DNA of 39,618 nucleotides from Deltaproteobacteria bacterium (GCA_024644775.1 JAHEHB010000002.1:2740-42357), one strand, 5' to 3'; positions 23,842-32,895 are shown, counted from the stretch's first letter. The notes: generated by a model not told the origin, from the sequence alone. Made by a program: numbers and translations.

Positions 23842-24505
23842 CTATAAATCTCCACTCGTCTTTTCCTTCATATTCCTTTAAAAACTGGTCAAAAAATTTC
23901 TCCATAAACGTATGGCGCGATTCCGCAATTTTTTTCCCCTCCTTGGTGAGCATTCGATCCTTGATTTTACATAGTTTTACCTTGTATTCCCGGTATCCGG
24001 TATCATCAACCGTATAGGACTGGGTATCCTCGACTCGAACATCAGGATTATGAAGTCTTGCCCCCACTTCTCCGGCAAAAAGAAACGCCCGTGCGATTCC
24101 CACTGCGCCAATGGCATCCAGCTTGTCCGCATCGAATAAAACCTTGGCTTCCTCGGTTTCAGGGGGATGACTTCCGCGAAAGCGATGGGATCGAATACAA
24201 TGGATGATATTTTCTTTTTGCGGTTTTAAGAGGGGAAGATCTTTGATAACGGCGCATGCCACCCGGGCGCCCTGCTGAGCGTGGCACACCGCCCCGTTTT
24301 GTCGATCCTGGTGAGACCGACCGATATCGTGCAGATAAGCGGCAATTGTAAGAACCGTCATGTCAACTTTTTCTGCCGCTCCGATGCGTTCGCATAACTT
24401 ATATACCCGGATCGTATGCTCCCAATCATGGCTGCCTCGGGATCCGGTGAAAAATTTTTTTGCAAGTGCCATTGCCGTTTCAGCGGGTGAGTCCTCATTT
24501 TTCAT
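23747..24505 (-). CDS. HD-domain phosphohydrolase with C-terminal extension into the next gene
   Basis: Protein of 252 residues. Metal-binding residues of the HD superfamily are visible: H26 and H30 in SHDWEHTIRVY, H59-D60 in AAYLHDIGRS, and the later FDADKLDAIG aspartate. Such proteins hydrolyse phosphate esters of nucleotides; the specific substrate is unknown. The recognisable domain ends near QFLKEYEGKDEW (about residue 220); the last 32 residues are encoded inside the overlapping cyclohydrolase gene and look like read-through, so a natural stop may have been lost by a frameshift. A stop (TAG) exists in another frame immediately before the cyclohydrolase ATG. The ATG directly follows the stop of the PNPOx-like gene. 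Confidence 0.88.
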   Translation of the reverse strand: MKNEDSPAETAMALAKKFFTGSRGSHDWEHTIRVYKLCERIGAAEKVDMTVLTIAAYLHDIGRSHQDRQNGAVCHAQQGARVACAVIKDLPLLKPQKENIIHCIRSHRFRGSHPPETEEAKVLFDADKLDAIGAVGIARAFLFAGEVGARLHNPDVRVEDTQSYTVDDTGYREYKVKLCKIKDRMLTKEGKKIAESRHTFMEKFFDQFLKEYEGKDEWRFIDEHCRKNRRPDRRKTCIDQRFRQKRFAKIRY

Positions 24506-24964
24506 TTATACCGATTGCTTTCCTGTCATACTTTCAATTTCTACCTTTATAATCACCGTTTTCTCTATCTTTGATTCGTGATACTCAAAGTCTCCTTCGG
24601 TGTATTGCCGCATGATAATGTCAAGTGCTTGACGCTTGGATACTGAATCTTCCATGACAAACGCCTTGCCGAAACCAATCACACTCTGATATTTCATGCC
24701 CCATTCACAGGCGTTTTTCCCTTTGTCCATAATCCCTTGTGCGATGTCAAACTCAAAACAGACCCGATTGTTCTTTTTTATGATATCCAGTTTTTTGCCT
24801 TCTTTGGCTGCATGAAAATAAAGCACATCGTCGGCATATCCAAAGCACAAGGGGACGATATACGGACGATCGTCATCTACCATTGCCAACCGACAGACGG
24901 TTGCTTTTCCAATAACAGTCTCAATTTCGGGTTTTTTGGTAATCTCTTTTTCTTTTCTTCTCAT
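24506..24964 (-). CDS. Pyridoxamine 5'-phosphate oxidase-like flavin-binding protein
   Basis: Protein of 152 residues with the split beta-barrel fold of the PNPOx/NimA group: TVCRLAMVDDDRPYIVPLCF, DDVLYFHAAKEGKKLDIIK, NRVCFEFDI and YQSVIGFGKAFVMED. Members bind FMN or haem and often reduce small molecules; true PdxH activity is not implied. It lies between the MBL-fold and HD genes, with its stop abutting the HD start, so it is operonic. No specific substrate can be named. Confidence 0.88.
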   Translation of the reverse strand: MRRKEKEITKKPEIETVIGKATVCRLAMVDDDRPYIVPLCFGYADDVLYFHAAKEGKKLDIIKKNNRVCFEFDIAQGIMDKGKNACEWGMKYQSVIGFGKAFVMEDSVSKRQALDIIMRQYTEGDFEYHESKIEKTVIIKVEIESMTGKQSV

Positions 24965-24999
24965 TTGATGGCTTTCTTATTTTTTTCTTCGTAAACGTT

Positions 25000-25020
25000 G
25001 TGGTAAAAAATCTTTACCAC
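25000..25020 (-). terminator. Hairpin after the MBL-fold gene
   Basis: GTGGTAAA and TTTACCAC form a perfect 8-bp stem with a 5-nt loop right after the MBL-fold stop codon. On the minus strand no T run follows, so it may be a processing or weak termination site, not a full terminator. Confidence 0.35.
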
Positions 25021-25022
25021 CG

Positions 25023-25721
25023 CTAATCAATCGCCATAATCGATTCCCACCGGTTGTATTCGGTTTCTACGGGAAGTCCCTTTTTTTCTAAAAACGCAAT
25101 AACATTCTTTTCATTAAAACGGATATACGGATTTATTTTTCGTTCGTCTTCCAGGGTGGACCGGATATGACCCGGGTTATATTTTTCCAAAAATCGATCG
25201 ATATCCGGATTGTCCGGCTCGATGCGTTTCGCCACGGCCATGGCGTCCGTTATATAATCATGACCGGCGTAGACAATGGTGCGATCCGGCAGCGCCATAA
25301 GTTTCTTTACGGACTGATAGAAGCTTTTCAGGTCTCCGGAAAAACAATTACCCACTGTGCCGTTAAATAACGTATCCCCGGTAATGATGATGTTTTCCAA
25401 ATGAAACGTAACAGAATCGGCGGTATGACCCGGGGTGAGGTAGAGGGTTATCTTTTGTTTTTCAAGTTCGATTTCGTCTCCCTCCCGAAAGCGCTTGTGG
25501 TTCAGATAATCGGCTCTTGACGCCTTGACCAGTTGCTGTGTGCCGGTGGTATGATCGCCATGGCCGTGTGTGTTCGTCACCCATTTTAGCGCAAGATGAT
25601 TCTGATCAATAAATGAAAGTATATCATCCGGCGCCCCGCCGTCGATGGCAACGGCATCCTTTTCCCCGTATATAAGATAACCTAAATTGTCCGAAGCATA
25701 ATGAAATTGCTTTACTTTCAT
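25023..25721 (-). CDS. Metallo-beta-lactamase-fold hydrolase (glyoxalase II-like)
   Basis: Protein of 232 residues. The metal-binding THGHGDH motif lies at 51-57, followed by TPGHTADSVTFHLENIIITG with the bridging aspartate in GDTLFNGTVGNC, and YAGHDYITDA supplies the last histidine. Length and the C-terminal region with NPYIRFNEKNV resemble hydroxyacylglutathione hydrolases, but many MBL-fold thioesterases share this layout, so the substrate is open. ATG 25721 is preferred over the TTG three codons upstream because AGGAG lies closer to the usual spacing. It appears to be the first gene of the minus-strand operon ending at 21216. Confidence 0.9.
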   Translation of the reverse strand: MKVKQFHYASDNLGYLIYGEKDAVAIDGGAPDDILSFIDQNHLALKWVTNTHGHGDHTTGTQQLVKASRADYLNHKRFREGDEIELEKQKITLYLTPGHTADSVTFHLENIIITGDTLFNGTVGNCFSGDLKSFYQSVKKLMALPDRTIVYAGHDYITDAMAVAKRIEPDNPDIDRFLEKYNPGHIRSTLEDERKINPYIRFNEKNVIAFLEKKGLPVETEYNRWESIMAID

Positions 25722-25822
25722 AATCGACAAACTCTCCTTTAAATACTTTTTGGCTAAATATCAACTCCTCCGGATAGGTGTCAAGCTCACGGGGCTTTAA
25801 GGGTGTTTGCCCTCAACCCCGC

Positions 25823-25843
25823 TACCGGCGTGATCATCCGGTA
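25823..25843. repeat. Short inverted repeat in the divergent promoter region
   Basis: TACCGG (25823-25828) and CCGGTA (25838-25843) are perfect inverted repeats 9 bp apart. Next to them, CGGGG/CCCCG with inner AAGGG/CCCT (25790-25821) forms a nested stem. Either could be an operator or a transcript hairpin between the divergent mraZ and MBL-fold genes; neither is identified. Confidence 0.3.
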
Positions 25844-25949
25844 CGCGTTTTACATCGATTCGCCGAGAAAACGGCGTGCGAAAATCACTCCTTTCACGGT
25901 TAACAGTTTTTAATCATTAAAAGAAATTGGACCAAAGTGGATTTTTTTC

Positions 25950-25978
25950 TTGACTTTCACGTAAAAATATATTCTTAT
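25950..25978 (+). promoter_or_regulatory. Candidate promoter of the dcw cluster
   Basis: TTGACT (25950-25955) and TCTTAT (25973-25978) are separated by 17 bp and lie just upstream of three GTGG repeats and mraZ. This is the expected position for the dcw (mra) promoter. The -10 match is moderate. Confidence 0.5.
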
Positions 25979-25987
25979 GCCCCGACA

Positions 25988-26011
25988 GTGGAGTAAAGTG
26001 GTTATTTGTGG
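25988..26011 (+). promoter_or_regulatory. MraZ operator: three GTGG repeats with 10-bp period
   Basis: GTGG occurs at 25988, 25998 and 26008, exactly 10 bp apart, between the promoter and the mraZ start. In E. coli, MraZ binds TGGGN direct repeats separated by 5 bp, the same 10-bp period, and represses its own operon. A fourth GTGG, in the same CAAAGTGG/TAAAGTGG context, lies at 25937. The third repeat overlaps the mraZ ribosome binding region. Confidence 0.7.
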
Positions 26012-26017
26012 GGGATA

Positions 26018-26467
26018 ATGTATTTTCGAAGCAGCTCCTTTCATACCATCGATTCAAAAGGTCGTGTGATCATTCCGGCACGATGGCGAGAAATTGTCAC
26101 TGCCAGCGCATCGGATGGCCTCATGGTTTCGCGCATGGATCATTGCCTCGTCTCCTATACTCATCAAGCGTGGGCTGACATCGAAAATCGCATCCTTTCC
26201 CTTTCCAAAAAAAGCGATCGATTGCGTCGATTTCGGAGGCTGTTTATCGGTAGTGCGGCAGAATGCACCCTCGATAAGCAAGACCGAATTCTGATCCCCC
26301 CTACTTTAAGACAGTACGCACAACTTGACAAGGAGATTGTTCTGGCCGGTGTTTTAGATCACTTTGAAATCTGGTCGAGAGATCGTTGGGAAAATGAGAA
26401 TCAGCTCATGGCACAAGACCTGGAAACTGAGGAGATGAGAAACGAAATCGCGGAATTAGGGCTATAA
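26018..26467 (+). CDS. mraZ: Transcriptional regulator MraZ
   Basis: DNA-binding regulator at the head of the dcw cluster, 149 residues. Two SpoVT/AbrB-like repeats are seen: FHTIDSKGRVIIPARWR and CTLDKQDRILIPPTLR. MraZ forms a ring-shaped oligomer, binds repeats upstream of its own gene and modulates division and cell-wall genes. I chose ATG 26018 (MYFRSSSFHTID), the usual MraZ start, with GGGGG just upstream; the in-frame TTG 26006 would overlap the operator. The next gene, rsmH, starts 4 bp after the stop. Confidence 0.95.
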   Translation: MYFRSSSFHTIDSKGRVIIPARWREIVTASASDGLMVSRMDHCLVSYTHQAWADIENRILSLSKKSDRLRRFRRLFIGSAAECTLDKQDRILIPPTLRQYAQLDKEIVLAGVLDHFEIWSRDRWENENQLMAQDLETEEMRNEIAELGL

Positions 26468-26471
26468 GTCA

Positions 26472-27410
26472 ATGCCGTATAATCATGTTCCGGCGATGGT
26501 TCGTGAGGTACTGTATTATCTTAATTGCAGGCCGGGAAACGTCGTTGTCGATTGTACCCTCGGCGGTGCGGGACACGCCAAGAGGATACTCGAACAGATC
26601 ATTCCAGGCGGTCTTCTTATCGGCATCGATCAAGACAAGGATGCTATTGAAAACGCGAGAGAAATTTTAAAGCCGTATGCGTCAAACCTGCACTTGTTTC
26701 ACGGAAATTTCGTTCAGGTTTCGGAAGCCCTGTCACAGAAACGGGTTGATGCAGTAGACGGCATGTTACTCGATCTTGGGGTGTCGTTACATCAACTGAA
26801 ATACAGTGGGCGAGGATTCAGTTTTGATAAAGATGAACGACTCGATATGCGGATGAATACTGAATCGACGACAACGGCCGAAGATATCATCAACCGCCTG
26901 ACTCGAGAAGATCTAAAAAACATTTTTCGGGAGTATGGGGAGGAGCGCCGGGCAAGTCAGATCGCGCGAAAGATCGTGTCAACAAGACCCCACAAAAGAA
27001 TTCGTACCAGCGCCGAATTGGTTGAGCTCGTGCGCGATGCTGTCCCCAGGAAGGCACAATACGGCCAGCGGATTCATCCGGCGACACGAGTGTTCATGTC
27101 ACTTAGAATTGCGGTTAACAAAGAACTCGAGCGGCTTGAGCAGTTCATGGCCACCGCAGTGGATCTGCTGAAACCGACCGGGCGTCTTTGTGCGTTATCG
27201 TATCACTCACTTGAAGACCGCATCGTCAAACAACACATTCGATCAATGGAAAAGGGCTGTCGCTGTCCTCCGGAATTTCCAACATGTGTTTGTGACGGCA
27301 AGGCCGTCGTGGTGAATTTAACCCGGAAGCCCATTCGGCCCGGAAAAGAAGAGATCGAGCAAAACCCCCGAGCCAGAACCGCACGGCTTCGAGCGGCGGA
27401 AAAACGATAA
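26472..27410 (+). CDS. rsmH: 16S rRNA (cytosine-1402-N4)-methyltransferase RsmH
   Basis: Methylates N4 of C1402 in the ribosomal P site using SAM, 312 residues, normal length. SAM-binding motif VDCTLGGAGHAKRIL is followed by IGIDQDKDAI, LLDLGVSLHQLKYSGRGFSF, ATRVFMSLRIAVNKEL and LSYHSLEDRIVKQ. A Cys-containing stretch near the end (GCRCPPEFPTCVC) is usual in the family. It is the conserved second gene of the dcw cluster. After it comes a 386-bp spacer, unusually long for this position. Confidence 0.97.
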   Translation: MPYNHVPAMVREVLYYLNCRPGNVVVDCTLGGAGHAKRILEQIIPGGLLIGIDQDKDAIENAREILKPYASNLHLFHGNFVQVSEALSQKRVDAVDGMLLDLGVSLHQLKYSGRGFSFDKDERLDMRMNTESTTTAEDIINRLTREDLKNIFREYGEERRASQIARKIVSTRPHKRIRTSAELVELVRDAVPRKAQYGQRIHPATRVFMSLRIAVNKELERLEQFMATAVDLLKPTGRLCALSYHSLEDRIVKQHIRSMEKGCRCPPEFPTCVCDGKAVVVNLTRKPIRPGKEEIEQNPRARTARLRAAEKR

Positions 27411-27440
27411 ACACCGGCGGTTTTCTTTTGGAAACAGAAT

Positions 27441-27673
27441 CGCAGAAACAGAGAGGGCACAGAGTATGAGTCGAGTAAAAGATCTAAACAGCAGAAACCG
27501 GAAATGCTAAGTAGACCCCTGAGCGACGCGTTTGGATCTTTGCGGCATTGGTCAGAACACAACAACTGATAAAACTATGAGCGGAAAATGAAAAAAACAT
27601 CCAATGCTCCTGTCCGGTCGCTGCCTCCCGATCGGATAAGAGAAAAGTGCTCTGTGCCCTCTCGGTCTCTGCG
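27441..27673. repeat. Inverted-repeat element in the rsmH-ftsL spacer (MITE-like)
   Basis: The arms 27441-27464 and 27650-27673 match in 22 of 24 positions as inverted repeats (CGCAGA..CGAGAGGGCACAGAG type) around about 185 bp of non-coding sequence. The 27411-27796 spacer otherwise holds no gene. The arms resemble in style, but do not equal, the repeat at 5792-5860. Confidence 0.6.
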
Positions 27674-27796
27674 GTTGTTCTTCAGTCATATCGGTGTCAC
27701 GACTTGAAAGACGACTTAAGCCATTTGGCGGTCCATTTCACAGGACCGATTTACACAAGACACGGCCTGGGTCGATGGTTTTGAAGGGGTCTAAAA

Positions 27797-28093
27797 GTGA
27801 AGAAAAAAGCATCTAAAAACATCCAGAGCATCAAGTTGATGGGCGTGTGGATCGTATTGACGTGTCTCTTTATTGCCGAATTGCTGGTTTATACCTGGTG
27901 CAGGGTGCAATGCATACGAACCGGGTATGAGATTTCCGCCGAGGCCAACAGACAGGTGGAACTCATCGCGGTGAAGAAGAAATTGAGAATTGAGTTGCAA
28001 CGGTTGAAGTCACCGGAGCGGATTGCAAGGATTGCAAAAGAACGCTTAAACCTGGTTTTACCAACATCGGAGCAAATCATTACCATTCGATGA
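27797..28093 (+). CDS. ftsL: Cell division protein FtsL
   Basis: Small bitopic membrane protein of 98 residues in the divisome, acting with FtsB and FtsQ upstream of FtsW-FtsI. A short basic cytoplasmic tail precedes one membrane helix (about 15-37), followed by a periplasmic coiled coil (about 43-80: ISAEANRQVELIAVKKKLRI, then LQRLKSPERIARIAKERLNL). Sequence conservation is low in this family; position between rsmH and ftsI and this topology support the call. It starts at GTG 27797 with AAGGGG upstream and overlaps ftsI by 4 bp (ATGA). Confidence 0.85.
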   Translation: MKKKASKNIQSIKLMGVWIVLTCLFIAELLVYTWCRVQCIRTGYEISAEANRQVELIAVKKKLRIELQRLKSPERIARIAKERLNLVLPTSEQIITIR

Positions 28094-29823
28094 AAAAAAT
28101 ACCAAAATCCATACGTGTTCGCACGCTGCTTGTTGGCTTAACGTTTAGTATCTTTTTTGCCATCATTGCCGCAAAGGTCATATATCTTCAGACGTATCGC
28201 AGTGCGTGGCTGGCCCAACGAGCTACCAGCCAAATTGAAAAATTGGTTGTCGCCCGTGGAAAACGGGGTGTCATATATGATGCAAATCGACGGGCAATGG
28301 CTGTCAGTATCGATGTCAAGTCCATCGCGGCTTTTCCCGGGCAAATTCAAAATCCGAAAACCGCAGCAATCGGTCTCGCAAAAGCGCTCAATCGAAAAAA
28401 AAGAACCGTCTATAAACAGATTACTTCCGATAAAACCTTTGTATGGTTAAAACGAAAGGCCAGCCCAAAAGAGACAAAAAGGGTAAAAATTTTAAACCTA
28501 AACGGTATCGGGTTTATAGAAGAAACCAGCCGGTTTTATCCGAACAAAACACTTGCCGCTCAAGTACTGGGCTTTACGGGCGTTGATGGACACGGCCTCG
28601 AGGGTATTGAGTTCTATTATGATTCGTACCTCCAAGGTGCGGCCGTTGAGCAAACAGTTCTAAGAGACGCCCTGGGTCGTGGGTTTGATACCGAGAAAAA
28701 GGCGGCTTCCACCTTTAGTGGAAACAATCTGATTCTTACGATCGACAGCACCATTCAGTATATCGCAGAGACAACGCTGGAGGAAACCGTCAAGCAGTAT
28801 GCTGCCGAATCTGGACTTGTAATTGTCATGGCACCGAAAACCGGAGCGATCCTCGCACTGGCTCATTACCCCACGTTTAATCCCAACGCCTACAGAAACT
28901 TCAACAAAGAAACCTGGCGAAATAGGGCGATTACGGATCCATTCGAACCGGGATCCACCATGAAGATATTCAGTGCAGCCGCAGCCCTGGAATCGGGTCT
29001 GGTGTCCCCCCGCACGATCTTTTTTTGCGAAAATGGTGCCTATAAAATCGGTAGAAACGTGGTTCATGACGTCCATTCCCATGGGTGGCTTTCGCTGCAG
29101 CAAATTGTCAAATTTTCAAGCAATATCGGTGCGGTGAAAGTGGGTGAAATGATCGGGCGTAAATATCACTTCACAACGCTGAAATCATTTGGATTCGGAT
29201 CGAAAACCAGGATTGACGCCCCCGGAGAAACCAATGGAATGCTGATCTCCTATAAAGACTGGTCGAAAATCGATGCCGGTGCCATCTCTTTCGGCCAGGG
29301 CATCTCCGTATCGGCCATTCAACTCACTGCTGCAACTTCGGCCATTGCCAATCAAGGGATACTCATGAAACCCTATGTGGTCGACTCCGTAGTCAGTGCG
29401 AACGGGCAGACCGTCAGGCGAGTCGCACCACAGAAAGTAAGACGGGTGATGTCCTCTCAAACCGCGGGAACATTAAACCGCATTATGCAAACGGTCATCA
29501 CACAAGGAGGTACCGGCGTCAAAGCGGCGCTGGACGGGTATACGGTGTGCGGTAAAACCGGTACCGCCCAAAAAACGGATTCGAGCGGCACTTACGCAAG
29601 AGGCAAATATATTGCCTCGTTTGTTGGGTTTGCACCGGCAGAGAAACCGGCAGTTACCGTTTTGGTTGCGGTGAATGAACCCAAAGGACAGCACTATGGC
29701 GGTATTGTTGCCGGTCCTGCATTCAGAAAAATCGCCCATGAAACCCTCAACTACTTGAACATACCGCCCGTAAAGACAACAGAAAGGCTGAGTGTTGCCA
29801 GAGAGAATTCATCAGTAGGGTGA
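28090..29823 (+). CDS. ftsI: Septal peptidoglycan transpeptidase FtsI (PBP3 type)
   Basis: Class B penicillin-binding protein of 577 residues that crosslinks septal peptidoglycan. One membrane helix (about 11-33), the N-terminal dimerisation/pedestal region with KRGVIYDANRRAMA, and a transpeptidase domain with STMK at 289-292 (catalytic S289), SSN at 343-345 and KTGT at 489-492. All three active-site motifs are intact. There is no C-terminal PASTA domain of the Spo/StkP type, consistent with a division-specific enzyme. The gene is coupled to ftsL by an ATGA overlap and precedes murE by 4 bp. Confidence 0.96.
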   Translation: MKKIPKSIRVRTLLVGLTFSIFFAIIAAKVIYLQTYRSAWLAQRATSQIEKLVVARGKRGVIYDANRRAMAVSIDVKSIAAFPGQIQNPKTAAIGLAKALNRKKRTVYKQITSDKTFVWLKRKASPKETKRVKILNLNGIGFIEETSRFYPNKTLAAQVLGFTGVDGHGLEGIEFYYDSYLQGAAVEQTVLRDALGRGFDTEKKAASTFSGNNLILTIDSTIQYIAETTLEETVKQYAAESGLVIVMAPKTGAILALAHYPTFNPNAYRNFNKETWRNRAITDPFEPGSTMKIFSAAAALESGLVSPRTIFFCENGAYKIGRNVVHDVHSHGWLSLQQIVKFSSNIGAVKVGEMIGRKYHFTTLKSFGFGSKTRIDAPGETNGMLISYKDWSKIDAGAISFGQGISVSAIQLTAATSAIANQGILMKPYVVDSVVSANGQTVRRVAPQKVRRVMSSQTAGTLNRIMQTVITQGGTGVKAALDGYTVCGKTGTAQKTDSSGTYARGKYIASFVGFAPAEKPAVTVLVAVNEPKGQHYGGIVAGPAFRKIAHETLNYLNIPPVKTTERLSVARENSSVG

Positions 29824-29827
29824 CGGT

Positions 29828-31414
29828 GTGAGACTATCTGAATTATTAAAAACGGTTCCTGTAGCATTCGTTTCTCGAACCACAGATGGCGGGACGGCGG
29901 AACGGTCAAATTGCGCCGGAGATCTTGAGATTGAAATCGGCTCTATTCACTACAGAGCTCAGGACGTTGAGCCGGGGGGGCTATTTGTGGCCATTTCCGG
30001 TCTTTCAGCTGATGGACATGATTATATCGATGACGCACTGAACCGGGGAGCCGCCGCAATCATTGCTGAAAAACCCGTACAAAAAGATGCACCGATCATA
30101 GCGGTGGAAAATACCAGAAAGGTACTCTCAATGCTTGCCGCCAAGTTTTATGGAAACCCGGCACAGAATCTCTGTATTATCGGTATTACGGGAACAAACG
30201 GCAAAACCACCACCGCTTATTTGTGCGAAAGTATCCTTCAAAAGGCGGGGTTCAATGTGGGGGTCATCGGAACCATCAATTATCGTTACGGGGGACAAAC
30301 CTTTACAAACCCTGTCACCACCCCTGAATCTTTAGACCTTCATCGGATCCTTGCAGAAATGGAAGCGGCCGGTGTGACCCACGTGGTGTTGGAAATATCC
30401 TCGCATGCCATCGAGCTTTTCCGGGTTACGGATTGCTGGCTGGATGTGGGCGTGTTTACAAACTTGAGCCAGGATCATTTGGATTTTCATGGTGACATCG
30501 ACACCTACTGGCGCTGCAAGAAGCGCATGTTTACGGACCATCTCGTATCGGGGCCCAAAAAAAAACGGGCGTCCGCGGTGATCAATGGGGCGGACAACAG
30601 GGGTAAACAGTTATCTATAAAGCTGAAAGTGCCTTGCGTGACGTATGGTGAAACACCCGACCATCCCATATGGACCGAACCGGCGCATCAAGATCTTCAT
30701 GGTTCCGAGGGGACGATTCACACACCGAACGGCGATTTTTATTTCGCGTCGTCACTGGTTGGTGCACACAATGTGGAAAACATTTTAGGGGCAACCGGCG
30801 TCGGACTCACCCTGGATCTATCTCTGGAAACGATAAAAGAGGGCATTGAGTTCGTTCGAGCGATTCCCGGGCGTCTGGAACGGATACCCAATCGTATCGA
30901 ACGGTTCGTATTTGTGGACTATGCACATACACCGGATGCACTGGAAAATGTACTCGGAGCCCTAAAATCGGTACAGCATGCCCGCCTCATCTGCATATTC
31001 GGCTGCGGTGGGGATCGAGATCAAGAAAAACGCCCCTTGATGGGAGAAATCGCCGGTAGACTATCTGATCTGGCAATTGTTACATCCGACAATCCTAGAA
31101 CTGAGTCGCCTGAAAAGATTATTCGTCAGATTCGGGAAGGTGTGGTTCGCACCGCGCCTCACGCTTACACAGCGGTCGATCTGCAGGCTGGATTTCGGGC
31201 AAAGGGTCATGTGGTTGAACCCGACCGAAGAAAAGCAATCGCTTTGGGGATTTTGGGGTCTCAGCCGGGTGATACGATACTCATTGCCGGGAAAGGGCAT
31301 GAAACATATCAAATTATTGGAAAAAACACCTTCCCATTTGACGATCGAAGGGAAGCGGAAAAAATGCTCCATACCTTACGGGAAGCATCGACAACTGTGG
31401 CAAACAGCGCCTAG
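29828..31414 (+). CDS. murE: UDP-MurNAc-tripeptide synthetase MurE, meso-DAP type
   Basis: Adds the third residue of the peptidoglycan stem peptide in the cytoplasm. At 528 residues it is slightly longer than usual. The ATP loop GITGTNGKTTTAYLCE starts near residue 119, and DNPRTESP at 421 carries the DNPR motif that selects meso-diaminopimelate (lysine enzymes have other residues). This shows that the organism has DAP-type peptidoglycan. The start is GTG 29828, 4 bp after ftsI; RBS-like sequence is weak (GGGTGACG), so coupling with ftsI is likely. murF follows after 29 bp. Confidence 0.97.
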   Translation: MRLSELLKTVPVAFVSRTTDGGTAERSNCAGDLEIEIGSIHYRAQDVEPGGLFVAISGLSADGHDYIDDALNRGAAAIIAEKPVQKDAPIIAVENTRKVLSMLAAKFYGNPAQNLCIIGITGTNGKTTTAYLCESILQKAGFNVGVIGTINYRYGGQTFTNPVTTPESLDLHRILAEMEAAGVTHVVLEISSHAIELFRVTDCWLDVGVFTNLSQDHLDFHGDIDTYWRCKKRMFTDHLVSGPKKKRASAVINGADNRGKQLSIKLKVPCVTYGETPDHPIWTEPAHQDLHGSEGTIHTPNGDFYFASSLVGAHNVENILGATGVGLTLDLSLETIKEGIEFVRAIPGRLERIPNRIERFVFVDYAHTPDALENVLGALKSVQHARLICIFGCGGDRDQEKRPLMGEIAGRLSDLAIVTSDNPRTESPEKIIRQIREGVVRTAPHAYTAVDLQAGFRAKGHVVEPDRRKAIALGILGSQPGDTILIAGKGHETYQIIGKNTFPFDDRREAEKMLHTLREASTTVANSA

Positions 31415-31443
31415 GTTGTTGCTGCGCGCGATCGTGACGGACA

Positions 31444-32880
31444 ATGACGTGGACCATAGAAAATATTCTGGAGGCGACCGGCGGGGAATGCCTGTGTGGG
31501 AAGACAGACCACACCTTTTCAGGTATTTCCATCGATTCCCGCCATATCGGCCACGATGCACTGTTTATTGCCATACGCGGAGAGGTGCATGACGCTCATC
31601 GATTTGTCGAAGATGCGGTCAATTTGGGGGTTCGTGGTTTGGTGATTGAAAAGAAAAAAAGCGCGGAATTTCCGCTTTCTGATTGGTGTCAACAGGATGT
31701 GACGTGTATTGCTGTGGAAGATACCACCCGAGCTCTGGGCGCCATGGCTGCCTTTCATCGCAGGCGCTTTCGTGCGTCGGTGGTGGCAATCACCGGATCG
31801 ACGGGTAAGACCACCACACGAGAGATGATGGCGGCAATTGTATCTCAAAGGTATAAAACGCTGTCTAGTAAAAAGAATTATAACAATGAAATTGGGCTGC
31901 CGTTAACTCTTTTCGAACTGAATCAGCATCATGATTGGGCAGTTATCGAACTCGGTATGAATCATCTCGGCGAAATCGCACGACTGACAGAAATCTGCAA
32001 ACCGAATATCGGTGTGATTACCAATATCGGCCCCGTGCATCTTGAAGGTGTCGGCTCCATCGAAGGGGTGATGCGCGCCAAAGGCGAGTTGCTCGAGAAA
32101 ATGGACCCAGAGGGAACCGCTGTTTTAAATGCAGACGATAAACGCGTGTTGAAGATGGCGCGAAATACCTCTCTTAAAACCGTGCTGTTCGGCCAGTCCA
32201 AAGATGCGTTGATCAGGGCTGAAGCCCTCACCGAAGAGGGCGTTGGAATTTCTTTTCGGTTGATACTGCCCAAGGAATCCGTTCCTGTTCACATGGGGAT
32301 TCCCGGAAAATTTATGGTGTCAAACGCGTTAGCGGCGTCGACGGTGGGATATTTGCTTGGGCTGTCAGCAGCTGAGATCAAAACCGGGCTCGAGCGTTTT
32401 CAACCGGTAGAAGGCCGCATGGCCCTATTGGAAATCGATAGCGGTATCCACATCGTAAACGACGCTTACAATGCCAACCCTGCCTCCATGGACGCAGCCA
32501 TTCGAACCCTCTGCATCCTTAAAAAGGGGAATCGGGGTATTATAGTCATGGGTGATATGCTCGAATTGGGTGTCCATGCAGAATCCATGCACAAAGATGT
32601 CGGTCGGTTGATCGGTGGTTCCGATATTGTTCGAGTGTATATCACCGGCGCGTTCGCAAATACGGTTGCGTCGGCTGCGATGGCGGGCGGTCTGGATCGT
32701 CATCATATCCATATCGGAACCAAGGATGAAATTTTCGAGGACCTTGTTCAATGGCTTCAACCGGGTGATTGGATCCTTGTTAAGGGGTCGCGAGCCATGG
32801 GTATGGAGGTGATTGTAAACAAGCTCGTTGATTGGGGAAAAAACGACATTCGGAATCGGAAAATATCTCCCGAAACATAA
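31444..32880 (+). CDS. murF: UDP-MurNAc-pentapeptide synthetase MurF
   Basis: Ligates D-Ala-D-Ala to the UDP-MurNAc tripeptide, 478 residues, usual for MurF. N-terminal domain with FSGISIDSRHIGHDALFIAI, ATP-binding AITGSTGKTTTREMMA (about 116-130), GMNHLGEIARLTEICKPNIG, and C-terminal IVNDAYNANPASMDAAIRTL and KGSRAMGMEVIV. All are diagnostic of MurF. It lies between murE and mraY in the standard dcw order. Confidence 0.97.
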   Translation: MTWTIENILEATGGECLCGKTDHTFSGISIDSRHIGHDALFIAIRGEVHDAHRFVEDAVNLGVRGLVIEKKKSAEFPLSDWCQQDVTCIAVEDTTRALGAMAAFHRRRFRASVVAITGSTGKTTTREMMAAIVSQRYKTLSSKKNYNNEIGLPLTLFELNQHHDWAVIELGMNHLGEIARLTEICKPNIGVITNIGPVHLEGVGSIEGVMRAKGELLEKMDPEGTAVLNADDKRVLKMARNTSLKTVLFGQSKDALIRAEALTEEGVGISFRLILPKESVPVHMGIPGKFMVSNALAASTVGYLLGLSAAEIKTGLERFQPVEGRMALLEIDSGIHIVNDAYNANPASMDAAIRTLCILKKGNRGIIVMGDMLELGVHAESMHKDVGRLIGGSDIVRVYITGAFANTVASAAMAGGLDRHHIHIGTKDEIFEDLVQWLQPGDWILVKGSRAMGMEVIVNKLVDWGKNDIRNRKISPET

Positions 32881-32895
32881 TATCGGAACTTAAAA

